Shown: one piece after another, positions 23,321 through 31,334 of the stretch
Layout of the letters: each line of letters opens with the position of its first letter
Position numbering within the stretch: the stretch's first letter is position 1
Source: a virus
DNA length: 64,000 nt
Strand: one strand, 5' to 3'
Virus record (IMG/VR): IMGVR_UViG_3300037070_001066
Span: 1 to 64,000 of that record
Made by a program: the position numbers and the translations under genes
The notes under the pieces: model-generated
What the model was told of the DNA's origin: nothing
Databases searched by the model: none
The model's input: the letters and a program-made list of their open reading frames with translations, nothing else

Positions 23321-23479
23321 ATGAGCAAAGAACAGGAAATTATTCGCAGAAGTGATAAAAAATATCACTACAACCCTGAGAAAACCTTTCATACAAAGGA
23401 ACAACTTCAGGCTTATTTCGTTGACAAGATGACAACAAACAGGAATAAGAGGTTTAATATGCATGTCATCTTAACTTAA
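23321..23479 (+). CDS. Small basic protein, 52 aa
   Basis: ATG at 23321, TAA at 23477-23479. Highly charged (IIRRSDKKYHYNPEKTFHTK). Unknown function, possibly nucleic-acid binding. Confidence 0.5.
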   Translation: MSKEQEIIRRSDKKYHYNPEKTFHTKEQLQAYFVDKMTTNRNKRFNMHVILT

Positions 23480-23489
23480 AATACACATC

Positions 23490-23762
23490 ATGAGAAATAG
23501 ATTCAGAAGATTTATACTACATCTATTTATTAAGTATGTGCCAAGTGCGAATAAAATAGCGAAGGACGAAGCCAAGAGATTGGCTGCCTATGTTTTCGAG
23601 AACTTTTCAGAAGAAGAAGGATTGCTTATCCTAGAAAAGATGAAAGGTTTTACAATAGAACTCATAGAGGCTCAGATATCAGAAAACAAGTCTGAATTAG
23701 ACAAAAAATTAAAAGGATTAGATAATTTAAAAAAAACACTAAGCAAACTACAAGAGAAATGA
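23490..23762 (+). CDS. Helical coiled-coil protein, 90 aa
   Basis: Basic N-terminus (RNRFRRFILHLFIKY), then long helices with heptads (ELDKKLKGLDNLKKTLSKL, about 69-87). Overlaps the next gene by 4 nt (ATGA). Unknown. Confidence 0.6.
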   Translation: MRNRFRRFILHLFIKYVPSANKIAKDEAKRLAAYVFENFSEEEGLLILEKMKGFTIELIEAQISENKSELDKKLKGLDNLKKTLSKLQEK

Positions 23763-24094
23763 AAAAAATTGAATTAAAAGCAGAGCACATGGCGAAGATA
23801 TTCGATATGTGTAACCATTATTTTCCAGAAAGAGTAATTACTGGAGCAATAATTGTAGATGGAATAGTATTATTCAAAGATGTTAGCGGAGATTTTGTTA
23901 AACTACATTGGATAGAATTATGTTTGACGCATTTGTCAAAGAAGATAATCTTTACACTTTCAAAACCAAAACATTTTGCACAAGATACGCATTTTAGATT
24001 GGTTGACAATTTAATGAGATTATTTAACGATGATGACAAGTTTATACATCCTGTTGATTTTCTTCATAACGAATACTTGAAAAGCAAGAAGTAA
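23759..24094 (+). CDS. Hypothetical protein, 111 aa
   Basis: Alpha/beta protein with VITGAIIVDGIVLFKDVSGD and a His-rich middle (FVKLHWIELCLTHLSKK). No family recognised. Followed by a structured non-coding region. Confidence 0.6.
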   Translation: MKKIELKAEHMAKIFDMCNHYFPERVITGAIIVDGIVLFKDVSGDFVKLHWIELCLTHLSKKIIFTLSKPKHFAQDTHFRLVDNLMRLFNDDDKFIHPVDFLHNEYLKSKK

Positions 24095-24321
24095 GGGATA
24101 ATCACCAGGTAAAATGGTCACACTAGAACAGGGTACACAGCACGCAGTGCATTCGTCTATTTCTCAGTATGGTTCCTGCACTAGCCACAGGGGTGGTGAT
24201 TAATTTAGGTAGGACAGTATTTAATACTAGTAGATAATTAAGCAGTGTGTCTTAATTATGGACGATGTAAGCGATATTGTCTTATCTCTCTTACATTATT
24301 TAATCTTAAAACAATAAAGTT
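24095..24321 (+). ncRNA. Structured non-coding region with three hairpins
   Basis: 227 nt, no gene. TAATCACCA pairs with TGGTGATTA over 9 bp (about 24101-24202) around an inner AGTGCA/TGCACT stem. Then AATTAAG/CTTAATT and ATGTAAG/CTTACAT hairpins follow. Mature RNA or a leader structure of the 24322 membrane gene; family unknown. Confidence 0.5.
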
Positions 24322-24618
24322 ATGACAGTAAGTAAATTTTTTGGAATATTAGCTAGATTGTTATTATATCCATTTATATTATATTGGGCGTATGTATATT
24401 ACTTTGCAAATGAAAAGAATCAAGACTTTGGAGAAATAATAAACAACAAAGGCATTGTTTTAATATCATTTGTCTTATTTTGTATCTTTGCTGGCATTAT
24501 GTTGATATGCTTTGTGGCATTTTGCATTAAAAACAGTGGTAAAGCTTTAACAATAGTCTTTTCGCCTAAATATTTATATACTAACCATTGGAAAGACATT
24601 GAAAAACAATTCGATTAA
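24322..24618 (+). CDS. Two-span membrane protein, 98 aa
   Basis: Spans lie at about 7-28 (GILARLLLYPFILYWAYVYY) and 45-70 (GIVLISFVLFCIFAGIMLIC). Unknown. Confidence 0.6.
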   Translation: MTVSKFFGILARLLLYPFILYWAYVYYFANEKNQDFGEIINNKGIVLISFVLFCIFAGIMLICFVAFCIKNSGKALTIVFSPKYLYTNHWKDIEKQFD

Positions 24619-24636
24619 TCATTAACAAATTTAAAA

Positions 24637-25185
24637 ATGAAAAAATTCTTATTTATGGCCTTATTAGGCTCAATGACAATGTTTGCACAGTCTGATAAGA
24701 TTTCTAAATCTATTGACAAGAATGTTGATAAGATCGAAAAGGGCACAAGTACAGTGTATGGAGACGTCAAGGACGGCACTAAAACAGTGTATCAAGACGC
24801 AAAAGATGTTGTTAAATATCTTACTCCAGAAGCTAAGAATATGATCATTAAGATAGCTAATAAGCTTGAAAAGACTACTGATCAAGTGTGGGACATACTT
24901 GTAAGACAACAAAAAGTGTGGTCTTGGTGCTATTTATTGCTATCAATATCTGCTTTGGTATTGTGGTATAGATTTTATTTACAATTTAATGTAACAAAAA
25001 CTGATTTAACAGACGTAAGTGAAGTTAAAGAGATTAATGTTATATTCTCTGTTGTATTATTTATATTCGCAACATCTGCATCTGCATTCTCTTCATTTCA
25101 TTTCGTTGATATGATGACTGGATTTATGAACCCAGAGTATGGTGCAATGAAAAGTATCTATCACGTGTATCAATCAATTAGGTAA
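24637..25185 (+). CDS. Membrane protein with signal peptide and helical domain
   Basis: 182 residues. Signal-like N-terminus (MKKFLFMALLGSMTMFAQ), then an amphipathic repeated helix (SIDKNVDKIEKGT, VYGDVKDGTKTVYQDAKDV, about 25-62) reminiscent of LEA/YtxH-type repeats. Two spans follow (about 99-116 and 131-152). The stop overlaps the next start by one base. With the next two genes it forms a membrane-protein set. Confidence 0.6.
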   Translation: MKKFLFMALLGSMTMFAQSDKISKSIDKNVDKIEKGTSTVYGDVKDGTKTVYQDAKDVVKYLTPEAKNMIIKIANKLEKTTDQVWDILVRQQKVWSWCYLLLSISALVLWYRFYLQFNVTKTDLTDVSEVKEINVIFSVVLFIFATSASAFSSFHFVDMMTGFMNPEYGAMKSIYHVYQSIR

Positions 25186-25958
25186 TGGATCAAGTTAGTA
25201 AAAATATCCTGAATTTAGATAAGATCTCTAAACAGGATAGATCAAATACAGTTAAAAATGTATCTGATACGTTGTTACTATTGCAAGGAGACGTTATTCC
25301 TGAAGAAATATCCATATTAAAACAGATTGGATTAGATAATCATATACAAAAAGCTGAAACAGCTAAGAGAAACATCAATAGATTCACTGCTTTTGAGACA
25401 AAATATGGACGCAATGTCTATGCTGGATCTCAAATAAAAAAGTATTGTGAATCTAATGGCTTTAAAATGATTAGGGTTGATAGGTTTAAGCATGAAGTTC
25501 CATTAGAAGTAGGTAAAGCAATCATTAATTTCAACGAAGAGCAATCATATGAACATGAAAAGTCTGAAGAGAAAACTGTGAAGAAGTCTAGAATAGACTT
25601 ACAACCACAACATTTCTTCTTACTTGTATCAATTCAAGCTGTAAATGGTGCTCCAGTTAAATCTGCAACATTATTCTACAGAGAAGAGTACAGTCATGAT
25701 TTCTATGAGACAGCATCAGAGAAAGATATGTTTGTAGAGGTATTTTCTTGGGGAATTCCAGGAACTGACAAGAATCTATTCTGGTACTATGTTAAGGCAA
25801 CAGATTATTTAATTATATTCCCAGTAATCTTCTTAGTTATAGGTCTTTTATGCCTAATACTTGGAGAAAACTCACATGGAATACTGTTGTTCCTATCTAT
25901 ATGTACTTTGATAGCAATATTAACTTCTAAAAAACCATCATTCTTCAAATGGAACTAA
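25185..25958 (+). CDS. Membrane protein with cytoplasmic domain
   Basis: 257 residues. Soluble region 1-205, with a Lys/Glu-rich linker and an ILVSIQAVNG strand set, then two C-terminal spans (YLIIFPVIFLVIGLLCLIL and ILLFLSICTLIAILT, about 208-250). Unknown function; coupled to its neighbours. Confidence 0.6.
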   Translation: MDQVSKNILNLDKISKQDRSNTVKNVSDTLLLLQGDVIPEEISILKQIGLDNHIQKAETAKRNINRFTAFETKYGRNVYAGSQIKKYCESNGFKMIRVDRFKHEVPLEVGKAIINFNEEQSYEHEKSEEKTVKKSRIDLQPQHFFLLVSIQAVNGAPVKSATLFYREEYSHDFYETASEKDMFVEVFSWGIPGTDKNLFWYYVKATDYLIIFPVIFLVIGLLCLILGENSHGILLFLSICTLIAILTSKKPSFFKWN

Positions 25959-26251
25959 AGCTAAAACTCAGGTATGCAGGAATAATGATGCTATTATTCT
26001 TGGCAATGATTATGATTGATTGGTATAAAAATATCGATTATGTTAATGTCTATGATGAAACGATTAAAGAGTCTGTTCCTAACGGGGAACTATATAAATA
26101 CTCTTCGAATTACACATTAGACTTTAACAAGGACTATATGTGGATGAATGCAACTACTGTTAAAAAAACTAAAACTTCAGTTCCCTTTATATTTAATAGA
26201 GAAGTATTGAAAGCTAGTAAACGCGAACTGTATTTAGATCCACGGCAATAA
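25949..26251 (+). CDS. Single-span membrane protein, 100 aa
   Basis: One N-terminal span (YAGIMMLLFLAMIMIDWY, about 9-26), then a soluble domain rich in Tyr, Asn and Lys. Overlaps the previous gene by 10 nt. Confidence 0.55.
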   Translation: MELKLKLRYAGIMMLLFLAMIMIDWYKNIDYVNVYDETIKESVPNGELYKYSSNYTLDFNKDYMWMNATTVKKTKTSVPFIFNREVLKASKRELYLDPRQ

Positions 26252-26252
26252 T

Positions 26253-26319
26253 GCAATATGTGCTAGTTTATATGTAAAACTCATAATTTCCTAGGTTCGA
26301 CTCCTTGGAGCGATATTGC
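26253..26319 (+). other. tRNA-Met(CAT)-like element, degenerate
   Basis: A perfect 7-bp acceptor-like stem (GCAATAT 26253-26259 with ATATTGC 26313-26319), a textbook anticodon loop CTCATAA (26280-26286) and a T-loop TTCGACT are present in order. The D-arm is poor, the variable loop is missing, and 5 nt separate the T-arm from the acceptor. It may be a decayed tRNA or a mimic. Confidence 0.3.
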
Positions 26320-26390
26320 GCCTAGTCTAGATAGAAAGAAAGTGCACTGAACTGTACAGGGGAGAGAACCCATATCTAGACAAACCAAGG
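26320..26390 (+). other. Intergenic inverted repeat
   Basis: GTCTAGATA (about 26325) and TATCTAGAC (about 26373) form a 9-bp inverted repeat around an internal GTGCACTGAACTGTACAGG segment. It lies between the two tRNA-like elements and may be a spacer structure in the same precursor RNA. Confidence 0.4.
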
Positions 26391-26457
26391 GTAATCTTCT
26401 AAATGGTAAGATGCAAGCACGTTGCTTGTGAATATAGGTTCGAATCCTGTTTATCCG
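26391..26457 (+). other. tRNA-like element, possible anticodon CGT
   Basis: A GGGTAA/TTATCC acceptor-like stem, D-stem TCTT/AAGA with GG in the loop, a 17-nt anticodon arm (GCAAG-CACGTTG-CTTGT) and a T-arm (ATAGG-TTCGAAT-CCTGT) are present at nearly normal spacing. Position 33 is A, not U, and bases 8-9 are missing, so function in decoding is doubtful. An intrinsic terminator follows 40 nt later. Confidence 0.4.
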
Positions 26458-26497
26458 CAAATATTTTACTCCTGAGTATTTATTTATTAGTTTTGAG

Positions 26498-26530
26498 TGT
26501 GGGTGAATCATAGTAGCCCACATTTTTTTT
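26498..26530 (+). terminator. Intrinsic terminator
   Basis: TGTGGG (26498-26503) pairs with CCCACA (26517-26522), followed by eight T. It ends the transcript carrying the tRNA-like elements and separates the membrane genes from the metabolic block. Confidence 0.9.
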
Positions 26531-26561
26531 AATATAAGTATAACCAACTAAATATAGAAAT

Positions 26562-27275
26562 ATGGAAGAAAACTTAATGCTTATACCTATAATAAAACCA
26601 GGAATGAGGGTCATGATTAGGCCTGGAACAAGGTATTATAATAGAGGGCCAGGCAATCCTGGAGGAACAAAAGGTAAAATTGTTCAAGGTGATTCTAGTT
26701 GGATAAGAGTCAGATGGGATAGTGGTTACACAAATACTTATGAAGAATATGATCTTGATTTTGAAAGTATACCAGAAATGTTTGAAACTAACATCAATAG
26801 AATATACTTCAAAGAAAATGGTATTAAAATATCTAGCATGAAACAGTTGTTAGATATATTATATCCTGAAAACAAACCAACTGCAGCAACATATTATTTT
26901 GTAACAGCCACTGGAGAGAAGTTCTTGCATTGTACAGAAGGTAAAATGAGATCATTTGATGATATCTGGATACTTGCTGATACATACATGCCTGGAATTG
27001 AGGTTAAAGAAGTCTTTAGAGAATTGCTTTTACATGGAGTGACTGAAAAGCATGTAAAGGATGAAATATTTAAAAAATCATTATCTCATTGTTCTACTAT
27101 GAGAAGAATAAGGTTTACTACAGATGCTGCTAGACCTCATATGATGATGGCTTCTGCTGATTGTAATAAATACGACTCTATATATAGTTGGAGAAACTTA
27201 TTTAACATGCTTAACATAAAAGATTCTGCAGATTTACTAAAATTTTACAAACAATCAATTAAAGTAGAAGTATAA
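26562..27275 (+). CDS. MIB/HERC2-like SH3 domain fused to phage paralogous domain
   Basis: 237 residues. Residues about 10-65 (KPGMRVMIRPGTRYYNRG, GTKGKIV, SSWIRVRWDSGYTNTYEEYD) match the pattern of MIB/HERC2 SH3-like domains, known mainly from eukaryotic ubiquitin ligases. Residues about 105-190 carry the phage-specific paralogous domain (FLHCTEGKMRSFDDIWILAD, then a Cys and MRRIRF), also seen in five other products here. CTAAATA begins 14 nt before the ATG. It overlaps its paralogue downstream by one base. Function unknown; the SH3 part may bind a peptide. Confidence 0.6.
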   Translation: MEENLMLIPIIKPGMRVMIRPGTRYYNRGPGNPGGTKGKIVQGDSSWIRVRWDSGYTNTYEEYDLDFESIPEMFETNINRIYFKENGIKISSMKQLLDILYPENKPTAATYYFVTATGEKFLHCTEGKMRSFDDIWILADTYMPGIEVKEVFRELLLHGVTEKHVKDEIFKKSLSHCSTMRRIRFTTDAARPHMMMASADCNKYDSIYSWRNLFNMLNIKDSADLLKFYKQSIKVEV

Positions 27276-27742
27276 TGGAACTGTATGTACAATTTGCGCA
27301 AGAAGAACTTCCTAGAACTGTTGCCTCATTTATTAAAAAATATTACACAAAACGAGTAGATCCATATATTGCAATAGGACACAATACATTTTTTGATCCT
27401 GAATGTACTAAATTGCATTGCAGTAAATCTTATAGAAGTTTTGATGATTTATATGATTTGGTAAAAACGTATTATCCTGATACAACAAAAAAAGAAATGA
27501 TTCATCATCTTATTACTGTAAATATACCAACACAAAATGGTAGATCTTTTCCTAATTTAGGAACATGTAATACTATGAATAGAATTAGATTCATACCTTA
27601 CCAAAAAATGAATGATCGTCCTGAGCATTTAGAAATGAAAATGTTACATTCTGAAAACACCTGGATGGAATTACTTGGTTTAATAGGAATAAAAAGTGAA
27701 AAAGAATTACAAGAATACATTAAAAACAATAGAGAACCTTAA
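27275..27742 (+). CDS. Member of phage paralogous domain family
   Basis: 155 residues. Core: LHCSKSYRSFDDLYDLVKTY, YPDTTKKEMIHHLI, then TCNTMNRIRF. The pattern is a beta hairpin ending in Cys, [FY]RS, an acidic pair, a helix, the YFPDxT turn and a second helix, and it recurs in the products at 26562, 28080, 32846, 35390 and 37573. No known family. Coupled to the gene upstream. Confidence 0.6.
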   Translation: MELYVQFAQEELPRTVASFIKKYYTKRVDPYIAIGHNTFFDPECTKLHCSKSYRSFDDLYDLVKTYYPDTTKKEMIHHLITVNIPTQNGRSFPNLGTCNTMNRIRFIPYQKMNDRPEHLEMKMLHSENTWMELLGLIGIKSEKELQEYIKNNREP

Positions 27743-27753
27743 ATTAATTTATC

Positions 27754-28080
27754 ATGACAAAGCTAGGAGAGATTAAAATCGCGTTTAAGTACAGAGGAAT
27801 CGAAAGACAAAAAACTTACATCATTGTAAGAGATTCTGCGGGAGAAGTATTGATGGAAACATCTGTTAAAAGATGTGTCGAAGATCAACATGACAAATTG
27901 TTAGCTAGATTCCAAGCATTCAGAAAGGCTATGCATCGTCTTATGATTGAGAATCGTATAACAAGACAACAACGCAAAGAGATTTGGGCTGCATTCGTTG
28001 AAAATGTTAAAGTGCCTTCTAAGATCAATTTGGACTCACCAAAGAGAGAAAAGAAAGTTAAAGCAATGATAGCAGTATAA
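27754..28080 (+). CDS. Basic hypothetical protein, 108 aa
   Basis: Two-strand N-terminus (GEIKIAFKYRG, KTYIIVRDSAGEVLMET), then a long basic helix (FRKAMHRLMIENRITRQQRK, about 49-68) and a Lys-rich tail. Likely nucleic-acid binding. It overlaps the next ATG by one base. Confidence 0.6.
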   Translation: MTKLGEIKIAFKYRGIERQKTYIIVRDSAGEVLMETSVKRCVEDQHDKLLARFQAFRKAMHRLMIENRITRQQRKEIWAAFVENVKVPSKINLDSPKREKKVKAMIAV

Positions 28081-28253
28081 TGGATATCCCAAATACTGTT
28101 ACTTATCACTTTGAGAATGGTGCAAAACAAATTTGTTCTATAAATGATAAAGTCATTTATAATGTCAAAGGACGTTTAAGAAGTCGTAATGAATTATATG
28201 ACATCTTTGCCACCACAGCTCATGACTTAGGAGCGATTAAATTCGAAATCTAA
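28080..28253 (+). CDS. Minimal member of phage paralogous domain family, 57 aa
   Basis: The ATG overlaps the previous stop; TAA at 28251-28253 overlaps the next ATG. It contains CSINDKVIYNVKGRLRSRNE then LYDIFATT, matching the hairpin-RS-helix core of the paralogous family but stopping before the YFPD turn. Could be a truncated copy. Confidence 0.5.
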   Translation: MDIPNTVTYHFENGAKQICSINDKVIYNVKGRLRSRNELYDIFATTAHDLGAIKFEI

Positions 28254-28693
28254 TGCTCCAAATAGGTCTAATGAATGATGATTCGTGTGAATTCATCATC
28301 GAGAACACTATAACGGAATGTAATAGAGTTCTATACAATTGGAAACTAAATAAGAAGAATATCGATTACGATGATAAAATTTCTTTATTTAGAAGTTATC
28401 TAGCCAAGTTCTTTAAACAGAAGTTTGGTTATGCTGCATATCATAGATATATCAGAGCTTATACCCCACTTGTAGTAATTGAGAATTACATGCTAATTGA
28501 CATAGATTTTAATGTAACACATGCTAATTGCAAAGCAAATATTTATTTAGTAGCTCTAAGTAACTATACTCGAAAAATGGACATATTAAAATTTAGTCAA
28601 TTGCAAGAAATGAAACCTATGTCTATAATCGAAGACAATAGGATTCTAGAAACTGTTGATTATACAAAAATTGCTAACATTAGATTTAATTAA
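28253..28693 (+). CDS. Hypothetical protein, 146 aa
   Basis: Helical N-terminal half with basic/aromatic residues (FKQKFGYAAYHRYIRAY), then strands (VVIENYMLIDIDFNVTHANC). No family recognised. Coupled at both ends. Confidence 0.6.
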   Translation: MLQIGLMNDDSCEFIIENTITECNRVLYNWKLNKKNIDYDDKISLFRSYLAKFFKQKFGYAAYHRYIRAYTPLVVIENYMLIDIDFNVTHANCKANIYLVALSNYTRKMDILKFSQLQEMKPMSIIEDNRILETVDYTKIANIRFN

Positions 28694-28694
28694 A

Positions 28695-29129
28695 ATGGCT
28701 GACGTACAACAAAACGAAGAACAAGGAAAAGAAGCTAAAAAAGTATTAGCCAATTTCGAACAGACAGTAAACAAACTTACTGCAATTGTAAGAGGACCTG
28801 AAAATCTTAAATTACCTACTAGAGTAAAGAAAGACAATGTGCAAGTTCTTGTTGAAGAACTATTCAAGGAAGAGAGTGAAGCTACGATTAAAGAGGTAAA
28901 AGAGGGTGTTAAAGCATTATTAAAAGGATATGTTGCTTTAAATTCTTCTTTAGCTGAAGAGCGTAAGAAACTTGATTTACTTGAAGTTGCTAAAAAGAAG
29001 GAATTCAATGCAACTGCTGCAAGATTGTTTTCTAAAATTGATGGCATTGACAATATTAATAGGGAGTATCAAGCTGCCTTAGGTGCTGCTCAAGCTGCTG
29101 TTGAAAACAAGGAAGAAGATCCTGAATAA
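28695..29129 (+). CDS. Coiled-coil protein, 144 aa
   Basis: Start at the ATG at 28695 (MADVQQNEEQGKEAKK); the longer frame from 28656 overlaps the previous gene. Nearly all helical, charged, with an Ala-rich C-terminal helix (YQAALGAAQAAVENKEE). Could be a structural or scaffold-like factor. Unknown. Confidence 0.6.
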   Translation: MADVQQNEEQGKEAKKVLANFEQTVNKLTAIVRGPENLKLPTRVKKDNVQVLVEELFKEESEATIKEVKEGVKALLKGYVALNSSLAEERKKLDLLEVAKKKEFNATAARLFSKIDGIDNINREYQAALGAAQAAVENKEEDPE

Positions 29130-29130
29130 T

Positions 29131-29547
29131 ATGTGTAAATACTCGAATAGACTCTATAAAGAGTGGATAGCGTATGGCAAGATAATATTATCAGTAGACT
29201 TTGATGATACATTATATCCATGGGGATTACTTCAAAACGATAAAGATAGAGCTAAAACTATCAAATTAGTTAAGAAGGCAAAAGGTATTGGAGCATATAT
29301 AGTTATATTCACTGCGTCTGATAAAGAAAGATACAATGAAATAATTAAATATTGCAAAGCCTTAGGTATTGACATTGATACAATTAATCAAAACCCTATT
29401 GATTTACCATTTGGTAACAATGGAGGTAAAATCTTCTACAATCACAATCTATGTGATAGAAGTGGATTAACTGAATCATTAAGAATCCTTAAAAAAGCAA
29501 TGAAACGTTACAGGAAATATAAACAAAAAATAATCTTAACAAGTTAA
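29131..29547 (+). CDS. HAD-superfamily hydrolase
   Basis: 138 residues from the ATG at 29131, 1 nt after the previous stop. HAD motif I is VDFDDTLYPWG (about 22-32), motif II Thr is in VIFTASDKE (about 57-65), and a basic residue region and late acidic strand follow. Small single-domain HADs in phages act on nucleotides or on polynucleotide 3' or 5' phosphates. It lies just before the NAD+ genes, so a role in nucleotide clean-up is plausible. Confidence 0.7.
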   Translation: MCKYSNRLYKEWIAYGKIILSVDFDDTLYPWGLLQNDKDRAKTIKLVKKAKGIGAYIVIFTASDKERYNEIIKYCKALGIDIDTINQNPIDLPFGNNGGKIFYNHNLCDRSGLTESLRILKKAMKRYRKYKQKIILTS

Positions 29548-29551
29548 AAAC

Positions 29552-31243
29552 ATGAGTGATTTAAATCCGATGTTGTTTGTCGACAGTTACAAACTTCATC
29601 ACAAGCCTATGTATCCAAATGGTATGGTAAAACTATATTCTAACGGAACACCTAGAGCTAGTAGAATGCCAGGAGTTAAAGAAGTAGTTGTGTTTACAAT
29701 GCAACATACTATTAGAGAGTATCTTATTGAGAAATTTAATAAAAACTTCTTTATGACCGAAGAGAGAGAACGATGTTTAAACCAATCATGGGCTCTTGAG
29801 GCTTTAAAAGGAAAGATGGTTGCAGACTACAAACGTCACTGTCCTGTCGATACTAAACACATCGAAGATTTATGGGACTTAGGATATCTTCCTATTGAGA
29901 TTAAAGCTCTTGAAGAAGGCACATTATGTCCAATTGGAGTTCCAGTATTCACGATTACAAACACTCATCCTAGTTTTGCTTGGTTAGTGAATTATTTGGA
30001 AACTTTAATTTCCTGTTGTATTTGGCAAGGTATGACCTCAGCTACAATCACTCATGAGTATAAGAAAATATTAACCAAACACGCTTTAGAATCAGATGAA
30101 GAAAACGTCGAATTCGTTAACTGGCAAGCTCATGACTTTAGCATGCGTGGCATGTCTAGTGTCGAATCTGCTATTACTTCTGGAATGGGTCATTTGCTAT
30201 CAGTCACAGGCAGCGACAATATACCAGCAATCTACCAACTTGAGAAGAGTTATTCAGGTTCTGGGCTTATTGGAGCTTCTATTCCTGCTACTGAGCATTC
30301 TGTCATGTGCATGGGTAATAAAGAGAATGAGGTAGATACATTTAGACGTCTTCTAACTTTATATCCTGAAGGAAACTTAGCAATAGTTTCAGACACTTGG
30401 GACTTATGGGATGTAGCAGAATTCTATTTACCTGTATTGAGAGATTTAATTATGTCTCGTAATGGTAAGTTAGTAATACGTCCTGATTCAGGTAATCCTG
30501 CAGATATTCTATGTGGATTAGATTATGAAGAGATTGATCATCGTGATGAAGTTTACTTAATAGACGACCCTAAAGTTGTATATGTAAGAAACGAAGATGC
30601 TTTCTTTAGAGTTAAAAAGATAGAAAAATCTGGAACTTTTGATTACGTTTATTCAGAAGTTAGAGAAGCAGAGGTTAAAGGGCTCGTACAGCTACTTTGG
30701 GACGCATTTGCGGGCACAACTAATACTCAAGGGTATAAAGTATTAGATTCACATATTGGAGCGATCTACGGCGATTCTATTACGTTGGCACGTGCTGAAG
30801 AAATCTGTACTAGACTTAGAGAAAATGGCTTTGCATCTACAAATGTTGTACTTGGTATTGGAAGTTATACTTACCAATATAATACAAGAGATACTTTTGG
30901 ATTTGCTATCAAAGCTACATATGGTGAGGTAATGAGTTCAGATGGTACTTGCACTTGTGAGAATACTTCGTCATGTGAATGTGGTAAGATTGATAGAAGA
31001 GAAATCTACAAAGATCCTATTACTGACGATGGTACTAAGAAATCTAAGAGAGGCTTGTTAAGAGTAGACATGGAAGACGGTAAAATCGTTTGCTATGAAA
31101 GCCAAACTCCTTTCGAAGAGACTCAAGGTTTACTACAAACTGTATTCAAAGATGGCAAGTTATATAACCAAACCACTCTAGAGAGAATTCGAGAAAAACT
31201 TAAATCACAATTTCATGTTGAGCCAGCGGGATCAGGACGATAA
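29552..31243 (+). CDS. Nicotinamide phosphoribosyltransferase-like enzyme (Namat-type, NAD+ restoration)
   Basis: 563 residues, longer than NAMPT (about 490). NAMPT signatures: VDSYKLHHKPMYPNGM (10-25), SIPATEHSVM (about 245), LVIRPDSGNPAD (about 305) and SYTYQYNTRDTFGFAIKAT (about 440-458). A Cys-rich insertion (CTCENTSSCECG, about 469-480) may bind metal. It is followed by a PRPP-synthetase-like gene. In phages that pairing is known as the NARP1 pathway: the Prs-like protein makes ADP-ribose pyrophosphate and the NAMPT-like protein joins it to nicotinamide, rebuilding NAD+ destroyed by host defence. A standard NAMPT salvage role is the alternative. Confidence 0.85.
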   Translation: MSDLNPMLFVDSYKLHHKPMYPNGMVKLYSNGTPRASRMPGVKEVVVFTMQHTIREYLIEKFNKNFFMTEERERCLNQSWALEALKGKMVADYKRHCPVDTKHIEDLWDLGYLPIEIKALEEGTLCPIGVPVFTITNTHPSFAWLVNYLETLISCCIWQGMTSATITHEYKKILTKHALESDEENVEFVNWQAHDFSMRGMSSVESAITSGMGHLLSVTGSDNIPAIYQLEKSYSGSGLIGASIPATEHSVMCMGNKENEVDTFRRLLTLYPEGNLAIVSDTWDLWDVAEFYLPVLRDLIMSRNGKLVIRPDSGNPADILCGLDYEEIDHRDEVYLIDDPKVVYVRNEDAFFRVKKIEKSGTFDYVYSEVREAEVKGLVQLLWDAFAGTTNTQGYKVLDSHIGAIYGDSITLARAEEICTRLRENGFASTNVVLGIGSYTYQYNTRDTFGFAIKATYGEVMSSDGTCTCENTSSCECGKIDRREIYKDPITDDGTKKSKRGLLRVDMEDGKIVCYESQTPFEETQGLLQTVFKDGKLYNQTTLERIREKLKSQFHVEPAGSGR

Positions 31244-31334
31244 TCCTAGAAGCCCAGGCTTTACAGGTTGCCCTAAATGTGAAAAACCAAAAGGGCTTTG
31301 TACGTGTAAACCAAAAACAGGAAAAAAATGCTAA
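31215..31334 (+). CDS. Tiny Cys-rich protein between the NAD+ genes
   Basis: 39 residues, ATG at 31215, TAA at 31332-31334. It overlaps the end of the NAMPT-like gene by 29 nt and the start of the Prs-like gene by 7 nt. Five Cys are arranged as CPKCEKPKGLCTC and a terminal KKC, typical of a small zinc-binding unit. It fills the otherwise empty 84-nt gap exactly. It could be a third component, a coupling peptide or a chance frame. Confidence 0.45.
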   Translation: MLSQRDQDDNPRSPGFTGCPKCEKPKGLCTCKPKTGKKC

